Assembly (NCBI RefSeq): GCF_001729485.1
Contig: NZ_CP017157.1
Coordinates: forward strand, 558,001 to 622,000
Reading direction: 5' to 3'
DNA: 64,000 bases
Source of the DNA: Streptomyces lydicus
GTDB taxonomy: Bacteria; Actinomycetota; Actinomycetes; Streptomycetales; Streptomycetaceae
Shown: positions 48,938 to 57,566 of the stretch, piece by piece
Layout: the number at the start of each line of letters is the position of its first letter
Position numbering within the stretch: the stretch's first letter is position 1
The notes under the pieces: generated by a model
What the model saw: the letters and a program-made list of their open reading frames with translations, nothing else
Databases searched by the model: none
What the model was told of the DNA's origin: nothing
Translations under genes and position numbers: made by a program

Positions 48938-50188
48938 GTGACGTCAGATGCCACTCCCGACCCGTTCGCCGAGCCGGTGGTCTTCGGGCAGCGTATGCAG
49001 ATCCTGCGGACCCGGAGAGGGATGAGCCGCACTGTCCTGGCCGGCCTGCTGGGGAAGTCGCCGAGTTGGGTCAAGCAGGTCGAGGGCGGACGGCTGCAGA
49101 TGCCCAAGCTGCCCACGATCTTGCGCATCGCGGAGGCTCTCCGCGTAGGGGACCTGGCCGACCTCACGGGTGACCAGTCGATGTCGGTCGGCCTCTTCGC
49201 GGGTCCGGGGCATGCCCGGCTGCCGCAGGTACGTGCTGCCCTCGATGCCTTTCCGCTGACCGCACGGGAGGAGGCGCCGACTCCCCGTCACCTTCGGGAA
49301 CGCCTCACCCGTGCCTGGCGCGCCCGGCACTCCTCCCCGAATCACCGGGAGGTCATCGGCGCACTTCTGCCGTCTCTCCTCCGGGACGCACAACTCGCCG
49401 TGCTGCAAGCGGACTCCGCGCGGGAGCGGCGGGCGGCACAAGGGCTGCTCTCGGAGGCGTACAGCCTCAGCCAGTTCTTCCTCGCGTACCAGCCGGACGC
49501 CTCCTTGCTCTGGCGAGTGGTGGAGCGCGGAATGATCGCCGCCCAGGAATCGGAGGACCCGCACGTCATCGGGATGGCTGCCTGGCTGGCGACACAGGCG
49601 CACCGCGACAGCGGGCATGGGCACTTCGAGGCTGCGGATGCCGTGAACCTGGAGGCCCTCCGCTATCTCGAAGCCTTCCTGCCCGAGGCGAGCGACGACG
49701 TCCTCGCCATCGCCGGGGCGCTGCAGTTCGAAGGGGGGTACACCGCGGCGCGCCGGGGCGAAACCGGTACCGCCTGGCGGTACTGGGATACGGCCCGCGC
49801 CGTGGCGGAGCGGCTCCCCGCCGACTACTACCACCCCATGACCTCGTTCTCCCGAGCCGTCATAGGAGCCCACGCGGTCACGGTCGCGGTCGAGCTGCAT
49901 GCGGGAGCGGAGAGCGTACGGCAGGCATCTGCGGCGGACGCGACGACGATTCCGTCCCGGCCGCGTCGGGCGCGGCATCGCATCGAGGAAGCCCGCGGCT
50001 ATCAGCTCGATGGCCAGGCGGAGGCCGCCCTCGCCGCTCTCGGCAAGGCGCATGAGGCGGCACCGGAGACCGTCCGCTACAACGGCTACGCGCGGCGCAT
50101 CGTGCTGGAGGAGACGGAGTCGAAGAGCCCGGCGCAGCGTCGTCGTGCCAGTGAACTGGCCGTGAAGTTGGGGGTATTGGCGGCGTGA
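48938..50188 (+). CDS. XRE-family regulator with C-terminal TPR-like domain
   Basis: A 416-residue protein. An HTH_3 domain occupies residues 16-73 ([41 protein letters not shown]). The rest is all-helical, with repeats such as [25 protein letters not shown] that resemble tetratricopeptide motifs. This is a common Streptomyces architecture, often paired with a small downstream protein, as here (50453). Codon usage is slightly less GC-biased than that of its neighbours. GTG 48938 follows GAGAGGGG. Regulated genes are unknown; a hairpin at 50226-50270 ends the transcript or separates it from the small gene. Confidence 0.82.
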   Translation: MTSDATPDPFAEPVVFGQRMQILRTRRGMSRTVLAGLLGKSPSWVKQVEGGRLQMPKLPTILRIAEALRVGDLADLTGDQSMSVGLFAGPGHARLPQVRAALDAFPLTAREEAPTPRHLRERLTRAWRARHSSPNHREVIGALLPSLLRDAQLAVLQADSARERRAAQGLLSEAYSLSQFFLAYQPDASLLWRVVERGMIAAQESEDPHVIGMAAWLATQAHRDSGHGHFEAADAVNLEALRYLEAFLPEASDDVLAIAGALQFEGGYTAARRGETGTAWRYWDTARAVAERLPADYYHPMTSFSRAVIGAHAVTVAVELHAGAESVRQASAADATTIPSRPRRARHRIEEARGYQLDGQAEAALAALGKAHEAAPETVRYNGYARRIVLEETESKSPAQRRRASELAVKLGVLAA

Positions 50189-50225
50189 ACAGAGGGGTAC
50201 AAACTGTGCCCCTTCACGCTTCTTC

Positions 50226-50270
50226 GGGGTCCTACGGTCGGTCGTTCCTCGTACGACTGACGAGGACCCC
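50226..50270 (+). terminator. Hairpin after the XRE regulator gene
   Basis: 8-bp outer arms GGGGTCCT (50226-50233) and AGGACCCC (50263-50270), with an inner GGTCGT/ACGACT pairing. Probable intrinsic terminator or processing site 38 bases after the stop. Confidence 0.55.
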
Positions 50271-50452
50271 CGCGGCCGCATGCAGGGCGGCCCGGGGGCA
50301 TGGCCAACCTGAGGAAAGCAGGTCGACATGCCGGACTGTATCGCCCGTACCTTCGAGTCGCTCGGGGAGCCGTTACGACCCGCTTCTGGGTGGCCTCGGC
50401 CGGAAGCTGCCCATGTATCCACTCCGTCGCCCACCGCAGGGGTGGTCGCGCG

Positions 50453-50767
50453 ATGAGCCAGTCACCACCGACGATCACGAGGCTGCTGCCGTGGACGACA
50501 CCCGAGGGGAAGACGTGCATCCTCGTCAGTGACGGCGGACCCCAGGGTGGCTTCTCGTTCCTTGCGGACCGCTTCGAAGCCGTGCAACTGGAGATGGCAC
50601 TGGGGCTGATCGAGCACGCCGCCGCTCTGCTCGCGGACAGCGAAGTGACGGACAAGGAGCTGCGGTTCCTGTGCTGCCAGCTGCGGGCCACGTTGGTCGA
50701 TGTGCACCGTGTGGCCGTTGGTCGGGGAGAGCGGTTAGCCGGTGACAACGAGACAGTAGGCGAGTGA
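50453..50767 (+). CDS. Small conserved protein downstream of XRE regulator
   Basis: A 104-residue protein translated from ATG 50453 (AGGGGTGG upstream). Sequence [50 protein letters not shown] suggests an N-terminal beta-hairpin and a C-terminal helical half. I do not recognise a named domain. Small proteins in this position are common next to HTH-TPR regulators in Streptomyces and may be their partners, which is inference from position. It is separated from the regulator by 264 bp containing a hairpin, so it could have its own promoter. Confidence 0.6.
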   Translation: MSQSPPTITRLLPWTTPEGKTCILVSDGGPQGGFSFLADRFEAVQLEMALGLIEHAAALLADSEVTDKELRFLCCQLRATLVDVHRVAVGRGERLAGDNETVGE

Positions 50768-50859
50768 TCAGCCCCTCTCGGGCGCGTGCCGCGCTCGTTC
50801 GGGGCTTTCTGCGTGCCCGAGCGGGCGCGGCTGCCGGTCGGCTGGTCCGCATCTCTTGC

Positions 50860-50874
50860 TTGACGGAGCGTCAG
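50860..50874. promoter_or_regulatory. CTGACG-N3-CGTCAG operator, site 13 (one mismatch)
   Basis: TTGACGGAGCGTCAG. The left arm TTGACG is also a good -35. It lies 69 bp before the LLM oxidoreductase start, 41 bp centre-to-centre from site 14. Confidence 0.75.
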
Positions 50875-50900
50875 GTACGACGATGTCCGCGCGGATATAG

Positions 50901-50915
50901 CTGACGCATCGTCAG
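50901..50915. promoter_or_regulatory. CTGACG-N3-CGTCAG operator, site 14 (exact)
   Basis: Exact CTGACGCATCGTCAG, 28 bp before the LLM oxidoreductase start at 50944. Pairs with site 13. Confidence 0.8.
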
Positions 50916-50943
50916 GTATCGAGGTGTGCGGGCGGAGGCGGCA

Positions 50944-51906
50944 ATGGGTGAGGGCGGTGTGTGGCGGCCGGGGGATGACGGGCGGCCGGCGTACGGGATG
51001 CAGTTGCCGGTGCAGGCGCAGAGTGTGCTCTTCGCGGAGGGGTGGGAGGCCGCCGCCGGGGTCGCCGATCTGGTGGCGGTCGCGCGGGCCGCCGACCGGT
51101 ATGGGTTCGCGTACATCGGCTGCTGCGAGCACCTCGCGATTCCGCGGCGGCTGGCGGAGGCGATGGGTACCGTCTGGTACGACCCGGTCGCCACGCTGGC
51201 GTATCTGGCGGCGGTGACGGAGCGGGTGCGGCTGCTGAGCCATGTGGCGGTGGCCGGGCTCCGGCACCCGCTGATGTCGGCCAAGCAGTACGCGACGCTC
51301 GACCACCTCTCCGGCGGACGGCTGGTCCTCGGCGTGGGCGCCGGGCACGTGGCGGAGGAATTCGAGGCGCTGGGGCTGGACTTCGTGCGGCGGGGCGGGG
51401 TGCTCGACGAGACGATCGACGCGCTGAAGGTGGCGCTCGGGCCGGCGGAGTTCCCCGAGTTCGTGGGGGAGCGGTTCGCGTTCGAGGGGCTGGGGCAGGC
51501 GCCGCGGCCCGTACAGACGCCGCGGCCGCCGATCTGGGTGGGCGGCTCCTCGCCCGCCGCCGTGCGCCGGGCCGCCGAGCGCGGGGACGGCTGGCTCCCG
51601 CAGGGCGACCGGCGGGAGGCGCTGCCCGGGCAGATCGCCCGGCTGCGGGCGATGCGCGAGGCCGCCGGGGTCCGGGAGCCGGTGGTGATCGGGGCGATCG
51701 CCGAGCCGGTGTACGTCGGCGCTCCCGGGTGGGACGTCGGGCGGCGGGCGCTGACCGGGCCGCCGGAGCGGATCGCGGCCTCGCTGCGGGAGTACGGGGC
51801 GATGGGCGTGACGCAGATCCAGGTGCGGTTCCGCAGCCGCAGCCGGACCGAGCTGACGGATCAGATGGCGGCGTTCGGGACGGAGGTCGCCCCCCTTTTG
51901 AAGTGA
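50944..51906 (+). CDS. LLM-class (luciferase-like) F420-dependent oxidoreductase
   Basis: A 320-residue TIM-barrel oxidoreductase of the bacterial luciferase superfamily. Typical blocks: [28 protein letters not shown] (about 42-69), [23 protein letters not shown] (about 79-101), [27 protein letters not shown] (about 109-135) and [27 protein letters not shown] (about 197-223). These are shared by F420-dependent members with an N-terminal substrate and C-terminal phosphate-binding region. ATG 50944 is chosen for GGAGG six bases upstream; GTG 50926 is in frame. Regulated by sites 13/14. Followed on the same strand by an SDR, 169 bp away. Confidence 0.85.
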   Translation: MGEGGVWRPGDDGRPAYGMQLPVQAQSVLFAEGWEAAAGVADLVAVARAADRYGFAYIGCCEHLAIPRRLAEAMGTVWYDPVATLAYLAAVTERVRLLSHVAVAGLRHPLMSAKQYATLDHLSGGRLVLGVGAGHVAEEFEALGLDFVRRGGVLDETIDALKVALGPAEFPEFVGERFAFEGLGQAPRPVQTPRPPIWVGGSSPAAVRRAAERGDGWLPQGDRREALPGQIARLRAMREAAGVREPVVIGAIAEPVYVGAPGWDVGRRALTGPPERIAASLREYGAMGVTQIQVRFRSRSRTELTDQMAAFGTEVAPLLK

Positions 51907-51980
51907 GCGGCGGTGGCCACCTCCGGGGCGGCCGGCCGGATCCGCCGGTCCCGTAACCGTGCGGGCGGACCGTCGCGCCG

Positions 51981-52007
51981 CCCCCGGGGCCTGGCGCGCC
52001 CCGGGGG
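51981..52007 (+). terminator. GC-rich hairpin between LLM and SDR genes
   Basis: A 9-bp stem CCCCCGGGG / CCCCGGGGG plus one inner C-G pair, with a 7-base loop, 75 bases after the LLM stop. It may attenuate expression of the SDR relative to the LLM gene, or stabilise the upstream message. Confidence 0.45.
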
Positions 52008-52075
52008 TCCGGCGGCACCGGTCACCTCGTGCGTACCGAGCATCCGCACCTCGACGAGCAGCCAGGGAGGCTCTC

Positions 52076-52867
52076 ATGGGCAAGTTGGACGGGCGCGTCG
52101 TCCTCATCACCGGGGCGGCGCGCGGACAGGGCGAGCGGGAGGCGCGGCTCTTCGCCGGCGAGGGGGCCAGGGTCGTCCTCGCCGATGTCCTCGACGCGCA
52201 GGGGGAGGCGCTCGCCAAGGAGCTGACGGCGGGGGAGGGGCGGGCCGTGTACGTCCACCTGGACGTGGGCCGGGAGGAGGACTGGGCGGCCGCCGTCACC
52301 TCCGCCAAGAACGCGTTCGGGAAGATCGACGGGCTGGTCAACAACGCCGGCATCCTGCGATTCAACGAGCTGACCAGCACCCCGCTCGCCGAGTTCCAGC
52401 AGATCGTGCAGGTCAACCAGGTCGGCGCGTTCCTCGGTATCAAGACCGTCGCGCCGGAGATCGCGGCGGCGGGCGGCGGGACCATCGTCAACACCGCGTC
52501 GTACACCGGGGTGACCGGCATGGCGTACGTCGGCGCGTACACCGCCACCAAGCACGCCATCGTGGGGCTGACCCGCGTCGCCGCGCTTGAGCTGGCCGCG
52601 AAGGGGATCCGGGTGAACGCCGTCTGCCCGGGCGCGATCGACACCGCCATGAGCAATCCCGCGCAGCTCGACCCGGAAGCGGACACCGAGGCGGCGGCGC
52701 AGGCGCTGGACGAGCTGTACCGCAAGCTCGTGCCGCTGGGGCGGGTGGGGCGGCCGGAGGAGGTCGCCGCGCTGGCGCTCTTCCTGTCGTGCGAGGACTC
52801 GTCGTACATCACCGGGCAGCCGTTCGTGATCGACGGCGGATGGCTCGCGGGCGTGTCGGTGCTGTGA
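52076..52867 (+). CDS. Short-chain dehydrogenase, 3alpha/20beta-hydroxysteroid dehydrogenase-like (FabG3)
   Basis: A 263-residue classical SDR. Cofactor site TGAARGQG (about 12-19), Asp in [11 protein letters not shown] (NAD preference), NNAG (about 90-93), catalytic Ser in TASYTG and Tyr-x3-Lys in AYTATKHA (about 157-161), then [16 protein letters not shown]. The pattern VVLADVLD...HLDV..EEDW...DGLVNNAGI strongly recalls the Streptomyces 20beta-hydroxysteroid dehydrogenase and mycobacterial FabG3. ATG 52076 with CAGGGAGG upstream. Lies in the sites 13/14 transcription unit, possibly behind an attenuating hairpin. A steroid-like alcohol/ketone is the suggested substrate; not proven. Confidence 0.83.
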   Translation: MGKLDGRVVLITGAARGQGEREARLFAGEGARVVLADVLDAQGEALAKELTAGEGRAVYVHLDVGREEDWAAAVTSAKNAFGKIDGLVNNAGILRFNELTSTPLAEFQQIVQVNQVGAFLGIKTVAPEIAAAGGGTIVNTASYTGVTGMAYVGAYTATKHAIVGLTRVAALELAAKGIRVNAVCPGAIDTAMSNPAQLDPEADTEAAAQALDELYRKLVPLGRVGRPEEVAALALFLSCEDSSYITGQPFVIDGGWLAGVSVL

Positions 52868-52888
52868 GCCCGTCGGGCAGCGCACCGC

Positions 52889-52903
52889 CTGACTGGGCGT
52901 CAG
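52889..52903. promoter_or_regulatory. CTGACG-N3-CGTCAG operator, site 15 (one mismatch)
   Basis: CTGACTGGGCGTCAG, 89 bp before the TTG start at 52993. Centre-to-centre spacing to site 16 is 64 bp. Confidence 0.7.
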
Positions 52904-52952
52904 CTATTGACGGTCCCTGCGGGCGATGGAACAGTCGCACCACACATCGAAT

Positions 52953-52967
52953 CTGACGATGCGTCAG
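52953..52967. promoter_or_regulatory. CTGACG-N3-CGTCAG operator, site 16 (exact)
   Basis: Exact CTGACGATGCGTCAG, 25 bp before the LLM oxidoreductase start at 52993. Identical in all 15 bases to site 11. Confidence 0.8.
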
Positions 52968-52992
52968 AAATAGCTCGGGACGGTGAACCACC

Positions 52993-54117
52993 TTGGAATT
53001 CGGGCTCTTTGTACAGGGATACGTCGGCAAGCGGGCCGAGACCGACCCGCTCGCCGAGCACAAGGCGCTGATGGAGGAGACCGAGTACGTCATCCAGGCG
53101 GACACCTCCGGCTTCAAGTACGCCTGGGCGTCCGAGCACCACTTCCTGGAGGAGTACTCCCACCTCTCCGCCAACGACGTCTTCCTCGGCTACCTGGCGC
53201 ACGCCACCGAACGCATCCACCTGGGCTCCGGGATCTTCAACCCGCTCGCCCAGGTCAACCACCCGGTGAAGGTCGCCGAGAAGGTCGCCATGCTCGACCA
53301 CCTCAGCGAGGGACGCTTCGAATTCGGCAGCGGGCGGGGCGCCGGCAGCCACGAGATCCTGGGATTCCTCCCGGGCATCACCGACATGAACCACACCAAG
53401 GAGATCTGGGAAGAGACCATCGCCGAGTTCCCGAAGATGTGGCTCCAGGAGGAGTACCCCGGGTTCCAGGGCAAGCACTGGCAGCTGCCGCCGCGCAAGA
53501 TCTTCCCCAAGCCGTACGGCGCCTCGCACCCGGCCATGTGGTACGCGGCCGGGTCGCCGTCCTCGTACGCCATGGCCGCGAAGAAGGGGCTCGGCGTGCT
53601 GGGCTTCAGCGTCCAGAAGGTCTCCGACATGGAATGGGTGCTGGAGCAGTACAAGACGGCGATCCGGGACGCCGAACCCGTGGGCGACTTCGTCAACGAC
53701 AACGTGATGGTGACGTCGACCGCGATCTGCGCCGAGACACACGACAAGGCCGTGGAGATCGCCGTCAACGGCGGGCTCAACTACCTCCAGTCGCTGGTGT
53801 TCCGCTACCACGACACCTTCCCGCGACCCGACGGCATCCCCGAATGGCCCGAGCTGCTGCCCGACTACACCACCGAGATCATCGAGCTGCTGATCGCCGA
53901 GGAGCTGATGATCTGCGGCGACCCGGACGAGGTGCTGCGGCAGTGCAAGCGCTGGGACCGGGCCGGCGCCGACCAGCTGAGCTTCGGGCTGCCGATCGGC
54001 ATCCCGTACGAGGACACCATGAACACGATCAAGCTCATCGGCGAACACGTGATCCCGAAGATCGACACCGATCCGGTGCACCGGACGACCCGGTTCCGGC
54101 AGACGGCCGGCAGCTGA
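52993..54117 (+). CDS. LLM-class flavin-dependent oxidoreductase (alkanal monooxygenase-like)
   Basis: A 374-residue luciferase-superfamily protein. Blocks: FGLFVQGYVGKRAETDP (start), YAWASEHHFLEEYSHLSAND (about 43-62), RIHLGSGIFNPLAQVNHPVKVAEKVAMLDHLSEGRFEFGSGRG (about 73-115), and AMWYAAGSPSSYAMAAKKGLGVLGF. The EHHF motif is the luciferase-type active-site region and marks FMN-dependent Baeyer-Villiger-like monooxygenases. Translation appears to start at TTG (TTG GAA TTC) because no ATG or GTG is in frame nearby; GGGACGG lies upstream. Under sites 15/16 and first of a LLM-amidohydrolase-small ORF-ALDH operon. The flavin reductase at 13885 could feed it FMNH2. Confidence 0.85.
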   Translation: MEFGLFVQGYVGKRAETDPLAEHKALMEETEYVIQADTSGFKYAWASEHHFLEEYSHLSANDVFLGYLAHATERIHLGSGIFNPLAQVNHPVKVAEKVAMLDHLSEGRFEFGSGRGAGSHEILGFLPGITDMNHTKEIWEETIAEFPKMWLQEEYPGFQGKHWQLPPRKIFPKPYGASHPAMWYAAGSPSSYAMAAKKGLGVLGFSVQKVSDMEWVLEQYKTAIRDAEPVGDFVNDNVMVTSTAICAETHDKAVEIAVNGGLNYLQSLVFRYHDTFPRPDGIPEWPELLPDYTTEIIELLIAEELMICGDPDEVLRQCKRWDRAGADQLSFGLPIGIPYEDTMNTIKLIGEHVIPKIDTDPVHRTTRFRQTAGS

Positions 54118-54205
54118 GCGCGACCGAGCCGAAACGGCAGCAGGGAGCCGGCGCCCGGCAACGGGCGGCCGGCGTTCGGCAGCACCCGAGGGGAGGCATT
54201 CCGTC

Positions 54206-55945
54206 ATGCTCGACCATCTGATCAAGGGCGCGACCGTCGTGGACGGGACGGGCGCACCCGCGTACGCCGCCGATGTCGGGATACGCGACGGGCGCATCGC
54301 CGTCATCGCCGCGCCCGGCACGGTGACCGAGGAAACCACCACGAGCGAGGACGCCCGCGGGCGGATCCTCGCGCCCGGCTTCGTCGATCCGCACACGCAC
54401 TACGACGCCCAACTCTTCTGGGACCCCTACGCCACGCCCTCGCTCAACCACGGCGTGACGACGGTCGCCGGCGGCAACTGCGGCTTCACGCTGGCCCCCC
54501 TGCACCCCGACCGCCCCGAGGACGCCGACTACACCCGCCGGATGATGTCCAGGGTCGAGGGCATGTCCCTGGTGGCACTGGAAGAGGGCGCCCCCTGGTC
54601 GTGGCACTCGTTCGGCGAATACCTGGACGCGCTCGACGGGCGGATCGCCGTCAACGCGGGCTTCATGGTGGGCCACTGCGCACTACGGCGGTACGTGATG
54701 GGGCCGGAGGCGGTGGGCGGACAGCCCACCGAGCAACAGATGGCGCAGATGCTCGCCCTCTTCCACGAGGCCATGGACGCGGGGGCGTGGGGCCTGTCCA
54801 CCACCCAGTCCGGCACGCACACGGACGGCGACGGGCAGCCCGTCGCCTCCCGGCACGCCGCACCGGCCGAACTGCTCGCCCTGTCCCGGGCCGTCGCCGA
54901 ACACGAGGGCACCCAGATCGAGGCCATCGTGGCCGGCTGCCTCGACCGGTTCAGCGACGACGAGATCGAGCTGTTCGTGGAGATGAGCGCGGCCGCCGGC
55001 CGACCCCTCAACTGGAACGTGCTCACGATCGACGCCGCCGTCCCGGACCGCGTACCGCGCCAGCTCGTCGCGAGCGAACGCGCTCGCAAGGCCGGCGGGC
55101 GGGTCGTGGCCCTGACCATGCCGATCCTCACCCCGATGAACATGTCCCTGGGCACCTTCTGCGCCCTGAACCTCATCCCCGGCTGGGGCGAGATCCTCGG
55201 CCTCCCGGTCGACGAGCGGATCGCCAGGCTGCGCGACCCGGCCGTCCGCACCGACATGCTGCGGCGCGCGACCTCGAAGGAAGCCGGGGTCTTCCGGCGC
55301 CTGGCCGACTTCGGCCGGTACGTCATCGGCGACACCTACAGCGCGGCCAACGACGGCCTCACCGGCCGGATCGTCAAGGACATCGCCGCCGAACGCGGCC
55401 AGGAACCCTTCGCCTGCCTGGTGGAGATCTGCGCCAACGACCGCCTGCGCACGGTCCTCTGGCCGATGCCCACCGACAACGACCCGGCGTCCTGGGCCCT
55501 GCGCGCCGAAACCTGGCAGCACGAGGACGTCCTGCTCGGCGGCTCCGACGCGGGCGCCCACCTGGACCGGATGTGCGGGGCGCCGTACACCACCCGCTTC
55601 CTCGGCGACTGCCTGCGCGGTCGGCGACTGATGGGGCTGGAACAGGCCGTGAAGATGCTGACCGACGATCCGGCGCAGCTCTTCGGCCTGCGCGAGCGCG
55701 GGCGCGTCCAGGAGGGCTACCACGCCGACCTGGTCCTCTTCGACCCGGAAACCGTCGACGCCGGCAAGGCGACCCTCGTCCACGACCTGCCCGGCGAGAG
55801 CCCCCGCCTGGACTCCAAGGCGATCGGGGTGCACGCCGTGTGGGTCAACGGCGTCGAGACGCTCCGCGACGACACGGTGACCGGGGCCGTACCGGGCACG
55901 GTCCTGCGATCGGGCCGCGACACCCGGACGGTGAGCACCAGGTGA
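54206..55945 (+). CDS. Amidohydrolase, N-acyl-D-amino-acid deacylase/dihydroorotase-like
   Basis: A 579-residue amidohydrolase-superfamily enzyme. Metal site: PGFVDPHTHYDAQLFWDP (about 53-70, HxH of strand 1), GHCALRR (about 155) and LLGGSDAGAHLDRMCGAPYTTRFLG (about 450-474, catalytic Asp). The C-terminal beta-sandwich ends with DLVLFDPETVDAGKATLVHDLPGE and VWVNGVE. The plan matches D-aminoacylases and related deacylases that are often mis-annotated; in catabolic clusters they may hydrolyse cyclic amides or lactones. ATG preceded by GGGGAGG. It lies 88 bp after the LLM gene; the tiny next ORF overlaps its stop by GTGA. Confidence 0.85.
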   Translation: MLDHLIKGATVVDGTGAPAYAADVGIRDGRIAVIAAPGTVTEETTTSEDARGRILAPGFVDPHTHYDAQLFWDPYATPSLNHGVTTVAGGNCGFTLAPLHPDRPEDADYTRRMMSRVEGMSLVALEEGAPWSWHSFGEYLDALDGRIAVNAGFMVGHCALRRYVMGPEAVGGQPTEQQMAQMLALFHEAMDAGAWGLSTTQSGTHTDGDGQPVASRHAAPAELLALSRAVAEHEGTQIEAIVAGCLDRFSDDEIELFVEMSAAAGRPLNWNVLTIDAAVPDRVPRQLVASERARKAGGRVVALTMPILTPMNMSLGTFCALNLIPGWGEILGLPVDERIARLRDPAVRTDMLRRATSKEAGVFRRLADFGRYVIGDTYSAANDGLTGRIVKDIAAERGQEPFACLVEICANDRLRTVLWPMPTDNDPASWALRAETWQHEDVLLGGSDAGAHLDRMCGAPYTTRFLGDCLRGRRLMGLEQAVKMLTDDPAQLFGLRERGRVQEGYHADLVLFDPETVDAGKATLVHDLPGESPRLDSKAIGVHAVWVNGVETLRDDTVTGAVPGTVLRSGRDTRTVSTR

Positions 55946-56106
55946 GGGACCAGGTGACGGGCCGGGTGAGGGAGCAGGTGACGAGCCAGGTGACGGACGG
56001 GGTGGCGGACCGGGTGACAAACCGGGTGACGGTGGCGGTGCGGGAACCGGACGGCGCTGATCGTGACGGTGCGGGACGGGCCGTTGCGGGGGAGAGGCGG
56101 CGGTGA
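55942..56106 (+). CDS. 54-residue coupled ORF made of Q-V-T/V-T-x-x-V repeats
   Basis: A small ORF whose GTG overlaps the amidohydrolase stop by GTGA and whose stop overlaps the aldehyde dehydrogenase start by GTGA, so ribosomes could pass through all three. The first 33 residues are about eight four-residue units (DQVT, GRVR, EQVT, SQVT, DGVA, DRVT, NRVT), encoded by a 12-base-type tandem repeat of the kind (N)AG-GTGAC. The rest is RREPDG-like, basic/acidic. Third positions are GC-rich, like real genes. I know no homologue. It could be a real small protein, a translation-coupling bridge, or a repeat expansion in a former linker. Confidence 0.5.
   Translation: MRDQVTGRVREQVTSQVTDGVADRVTNRVTVAVREPDGADRDGAGRAVAGERRR
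55945..56035. repeat. GTGACN-type tandem repeat
   Basis: The unit GGTGACGNNNC(C/A)GG recurs every 12-24 bases (GGGCCGGGTGAGG, CAGGTGACGAGCC, CAGGTGACGGACG, CGGGTGACAAACC, CGGGTGACGG). The repeat gives the coupled small ORF its V-T pattern. Confidence 0.65.
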
Positions 56107-57566
56107 CGGTGGCTGAAGGGCGGCTGTTCGTCGGCGGGGAGTGGGTGCCCCCGGCCGGCGGCCACTACGAGGTGATCGACCCGGCGACGGAGGCGGTCGT
56201 CGGGCTCGCCCCCGAGGCCACCCGCGCGCAGGTGCACGAGGCGGCCGCCGCGGCCCGCGCGGCCTTCGCGACCTGGTCCCGCACGAAACCCGAGGAGCGT
56301 GCCGCGATCCTCGACCGGGCCGCGGACGTGCTCCAGCGGGACTTCGCCGCACACGCCGAGCTGGCGCAGGCCGAGAGCGGCGCGACGACCGGCACGGCAC
56401 GCGCCCTGCAGGTGGCCGTCGCCGTCGCCCGCTTCCGGCGCTACGCCAGGGGCGCCCTGGAGCCCGCGGAGCAGGGGCTGCCCCCGCAGGTCAACGAGGC
56501 GGGCCCGATGGGCAGGGCGGGAGTGATCGGCGCGCTCGCCGTGCGCCAGCCCGTCGGCGTCGTCACCTGCATCACCTCCTACAACAACCCCTGGGCGAAC
56601 CCCGCGGGCAAGGTGGCACCGGCGCTGGCCATGGGGAACACCGTCGTCGTGAAGCCGGCCCCGCAGGACCCCCTGTCCGTCTACCGGATGGCGGCGGCCC
56701 TGGAGGAGGCGGGGGTGCCGCCGGGGGTGGTGAACGTGGTCAGCGGGGCCTCCGCGGAGGCCGGCGCGGCCGCCGTCGACGCGCCGGACGTCGACATGGT
56801 GAGCTTCACCGGCTCCACGGCCGTCGGGCAGCGCATCGGCGAGGTCTGCGGGCGCGCGATGAAACGGCAGCTGATGGAGCTGGGCGGCAAGGGCGCCGCG
56901 GTGGTCTTCGAGGACGCGGACCTGGACGCGGCGGCCGCCGGGATCGGCACGACGTTCTCCTTCTACAGCGGGCAGATCTGCACGGCGCCGACCCGGGTGA
57001 TCGCCCAACGGGGTGTGTACGACGCCCTGGTCGACCGGCTCGCCCGCTACGCAGGGCACCTGAAGGTCGGCGACCCGCGGGCGCCGGGCACGGTCGTCGG
57101 ACCGGTGATCTCGGCGGCGCACCGCGACCGGGTCGCGTCGTACGTGGAACTGGGCAGGAAGGAGGGCGCGCGGATCGTCGCGGGCGGCGAACACCACCGG
57201 GGCCCGGAGCACGGCTTCTACGTCGCGCCGACGCTGCTCGCGGACTGCACCCCCGACATGCGCGTCGTACGGGAGGAGATCTTCGGCCCGGTCGTCGTGG
57301 TCGTCCCCTTCGAGGAGGAGGACGAGGCGGTGGACCTCGCCAACGACAGCGACTACGGACTCATCGACTACGTCTGGTCCGGCGACGTGGCGCGCGCCTT
57401 CCGGGTCGCCCGGCAGCTGCGGGCCGGCGGCGTCGGGGTGAACACGGTCGGCCGCAACATGGAGGCGCCGTTCGGCGGCTTCAAGAAGAGCGGGGTGGGC
57501 CGGGACGTCGGCTCGTACGCCCTGCATGCGTACAGCGAGCTGCAGGCCATCGTCTGGCAGGGGTGA
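56103..57566 (+). CDS. Aldehyde dehydrogenase (NAD(P)-dependent)
   Basis: A 487-residue ALDH. N-terminal FVGGEWVPPAGGHYEVIDPATEAVVG. Catalytic Asn in TSYNNPWANP (about 160-165) and cofactor/oxyanion motif NTVVVKPAPQDP. Glu in MELGGKGAAVVFEDADLD (about 258). Catalytic Cys in FYSGQICTAPTRV (about 297), and later EEIFGPVVVVVPFE and PFGGFKKSGVGRD. It oxidises an aldehyde to the acid and completes the LLM-amidohydrolase-ALDH operon, e.g. taking the aldehyde made by luciferase-type or Ltp aldolase steps. GTG start in GTGA overlap with the small ORF. Confidence 0.9.
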   Translation: MTVAEGRLFVGGEWVPPAGGHYEVIDPATEAVVGLAPEATRAQVHEAAAAARAAFATWSRTKPEERAAILDRAADVLQRDFAAHAELAQAESGATTGTARALQVAVAVARFRRYARGALEPAEQGLPPQVNEAGPMGRAGVIGALAVRQPVGVVTCITSYNNPWANPAGKVAPALAMGNTVVVKPAPQDPLSVYRMAAALEEAGVPPGVVNVVSGASAEAGAAAVDAPDVDMVSFTGSTAVGQRIGEVCGRAMKRQLMELGGKGAAVVFEDADLDAAAAGIGTTFSFYSGQICTAPTRVIAQRGVYDALVDRLARYAGHLKVGDPRAPGTVVGPVISAAHRDRVASYVELGRKEGARIVAGGEHHRGPEHGFYVAPTLLADCTPDMRVVREEIFGPVVVVVPFEEEDEAVDLANDSDYGLIDYVWSGDVARAFRVARQLRAGGVGVNTVGRNMEAPFGGFKKSGVGRDVGSYALHAYSELQAIVWQG

